From: Bacillus sp. SD075
Lineage (GTDB): Bacteria; Bacillota; Bacilli; Bacillales; DSM-1321
NCBI RefSeq assembly: GCF_017355165.1
Contig: NZ_JADILK010000001.1
Location: 310,001-374,000, forward strand
Reading direction: 5' to 3'
Length of the DNA stretch: 64,000 nucleotides
The position numbers and the translations under genes were made by a program. Numbering within the stretch: the first letter of the stretch is position 1; each line of letters opens with the position of its first letter. The notes below the pieces were generated by a model, which made no database searches, was not told the origin of the DNA, and was given only the letters and a program-made list of their open reading frames with translations. Below are positions 63,689 through 64,000 of the stretch, piece after piece.

Positions 63689-64000
63689 ATGGGCAGAGAA
63701 TTTATCGATTTATTTGAAGAATGGTCGAAATCGTATGATGATACGGTTGGTGGACACGATATTGAGTATCAAGAGGTTTTTAAACATTATGACAGCATAT
63801 TGGACAGCGTCGCGGATCGGGCTCATGGTCATGTGCTGGAGTTCGGGGTAGGTACCGGGAATTTGACGGAAAGGCTTTTGAATAAAGGCTTAAAGGTATC
63901 GGGAATAGAACCTTCACCCGCGATGAGGGAAATAGCGGTAAGCAAACTGCGCGGAAAAACGGAAATCGAAGATGGTGATTTTATCGATTTTCCGAAGCCG
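63689..64000 (+). CDS. yrrT: SAM-dependent methyltransferase YrrT (5' part, cut by window end)
   Basis: The first 104 codons of a class I methyltransferase. It begins MGREFIDLFEEWSKSYDDTV, followed by the SAM loop HVLEFGVGTGNLTERLL (about 50-66) and the acidic motif II VSGIEPSPAM. AAAAGGTGA precedes the ATG. In B. subtilis yrrT opens the mtnN-mccA-mccB operon for methionine-to-cysteine conversion, so those genes are expected just beyond the window. The 3' end is not in view. Confidence 0.9.
   Translation, partial: MGREFIDLFEEWSKSYDDTVGGHDIEYQEVFKHYDSILDSVADRAHGHVLEFGVGTGNLTERLLNKGLKVSGIEPSPAMREIAVSKLRGKTEIEDGDFIDFPKP

Overview
The window looks like chromosomal DNA of a low-GC, spore-forming Bacillaceae. 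The gene order on the right (rarA, cymR, iscS, mnmA, yrrB, recD2, yrrD, yrrI, alaS, ireB, ruvX, yrzB, mltG, trmR, trhP1, trhP2, udk, greA, pbpI, yrrS, yrzA, yrrT) matches the Bacillus subtilis yrv/yrr region. A Peribacillus (Bacillus simplex group) host is a reasonable guess, but it is inference from gene content only.

Left part (about 1-20 kb): a sinR-like repressor gene diverges from a Wzx/Wzy-type exopolysaccharide locus. That locus has a chain-length regulator, tyrosine kinase and PHP phosphatase; a membrane NDP-sugar 4,6-dehydratase behind a probable structured leader RNA; galU; an initiating sugar-phosphate transferase; a 2-hydroxyacid dehydrogenase (apparently with an AUA start) and an HpcH/HpaI aldolase; three glycosyltransferases; the CapE-CapF-CapG set for UDP-N-acetyl-L-fucosamine; an acetyltransferase; a flippase; and a polymerase.

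Middle part (about 20-33 kb): a nucleotidyltransferase-family gene, 2.4 kb with no intact gene, a beta-helix carbohydrate-active protein without a signal peptide, and a decayed IS3-family insertion sequence. These are followed by a complete lasso-peptide cluster of the phosphorylated (paeninodin/pseudomycoidin) type: cyclase, 43-residue precursor, HPr-kinase-like kinase, RRE protein, leader peptidase and ABC exporter. The precursor is too short for ordinary gene callers. The predicted product has a nine-residue Leu1-Asp9 ring and a C-terminal Ser as phosphorylation site. The nucleotidyltransferase upstream of the IS remnant may be a separated tailoring gene of the same pathway.

At 33.35-33.55 kb a cyclic-di-GMP class I riboswitch directly precedes a SinI-like antirepressor of about 34 codons with its own terminator. 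It closely resembles the C-terminal dimerisation hairpin of the SinR-like protein at the left end. This suggests a circuit in which c-di-GMP sets SinI, SinI blocks SinR, and SinR releases exopolysaccharide expression. Three more very small genes follow. Then come a dispersed Bacillus-type palindromic repeat, an LCP-family ligase that could attach cell-wall or capsule glycan, and two tandem genes for acidic Ser/Thr/Glu decapeptide-repeat proteins.

Right part (39-64 kb) is conserved housekeeping DNA: DNA repair (RarA, RecD2, RuvX), cysteine and sulfur trafficking (CymR, IscS, MnmA), alanyl-tRNA synthetase under a T-box, wobble-uridine modification (TrhP1, TrhP2, TrmR), and cell-wall enzymes (MltG, PbpI). 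No rRNA, tRNA, CRISPR array or prophage was seen.
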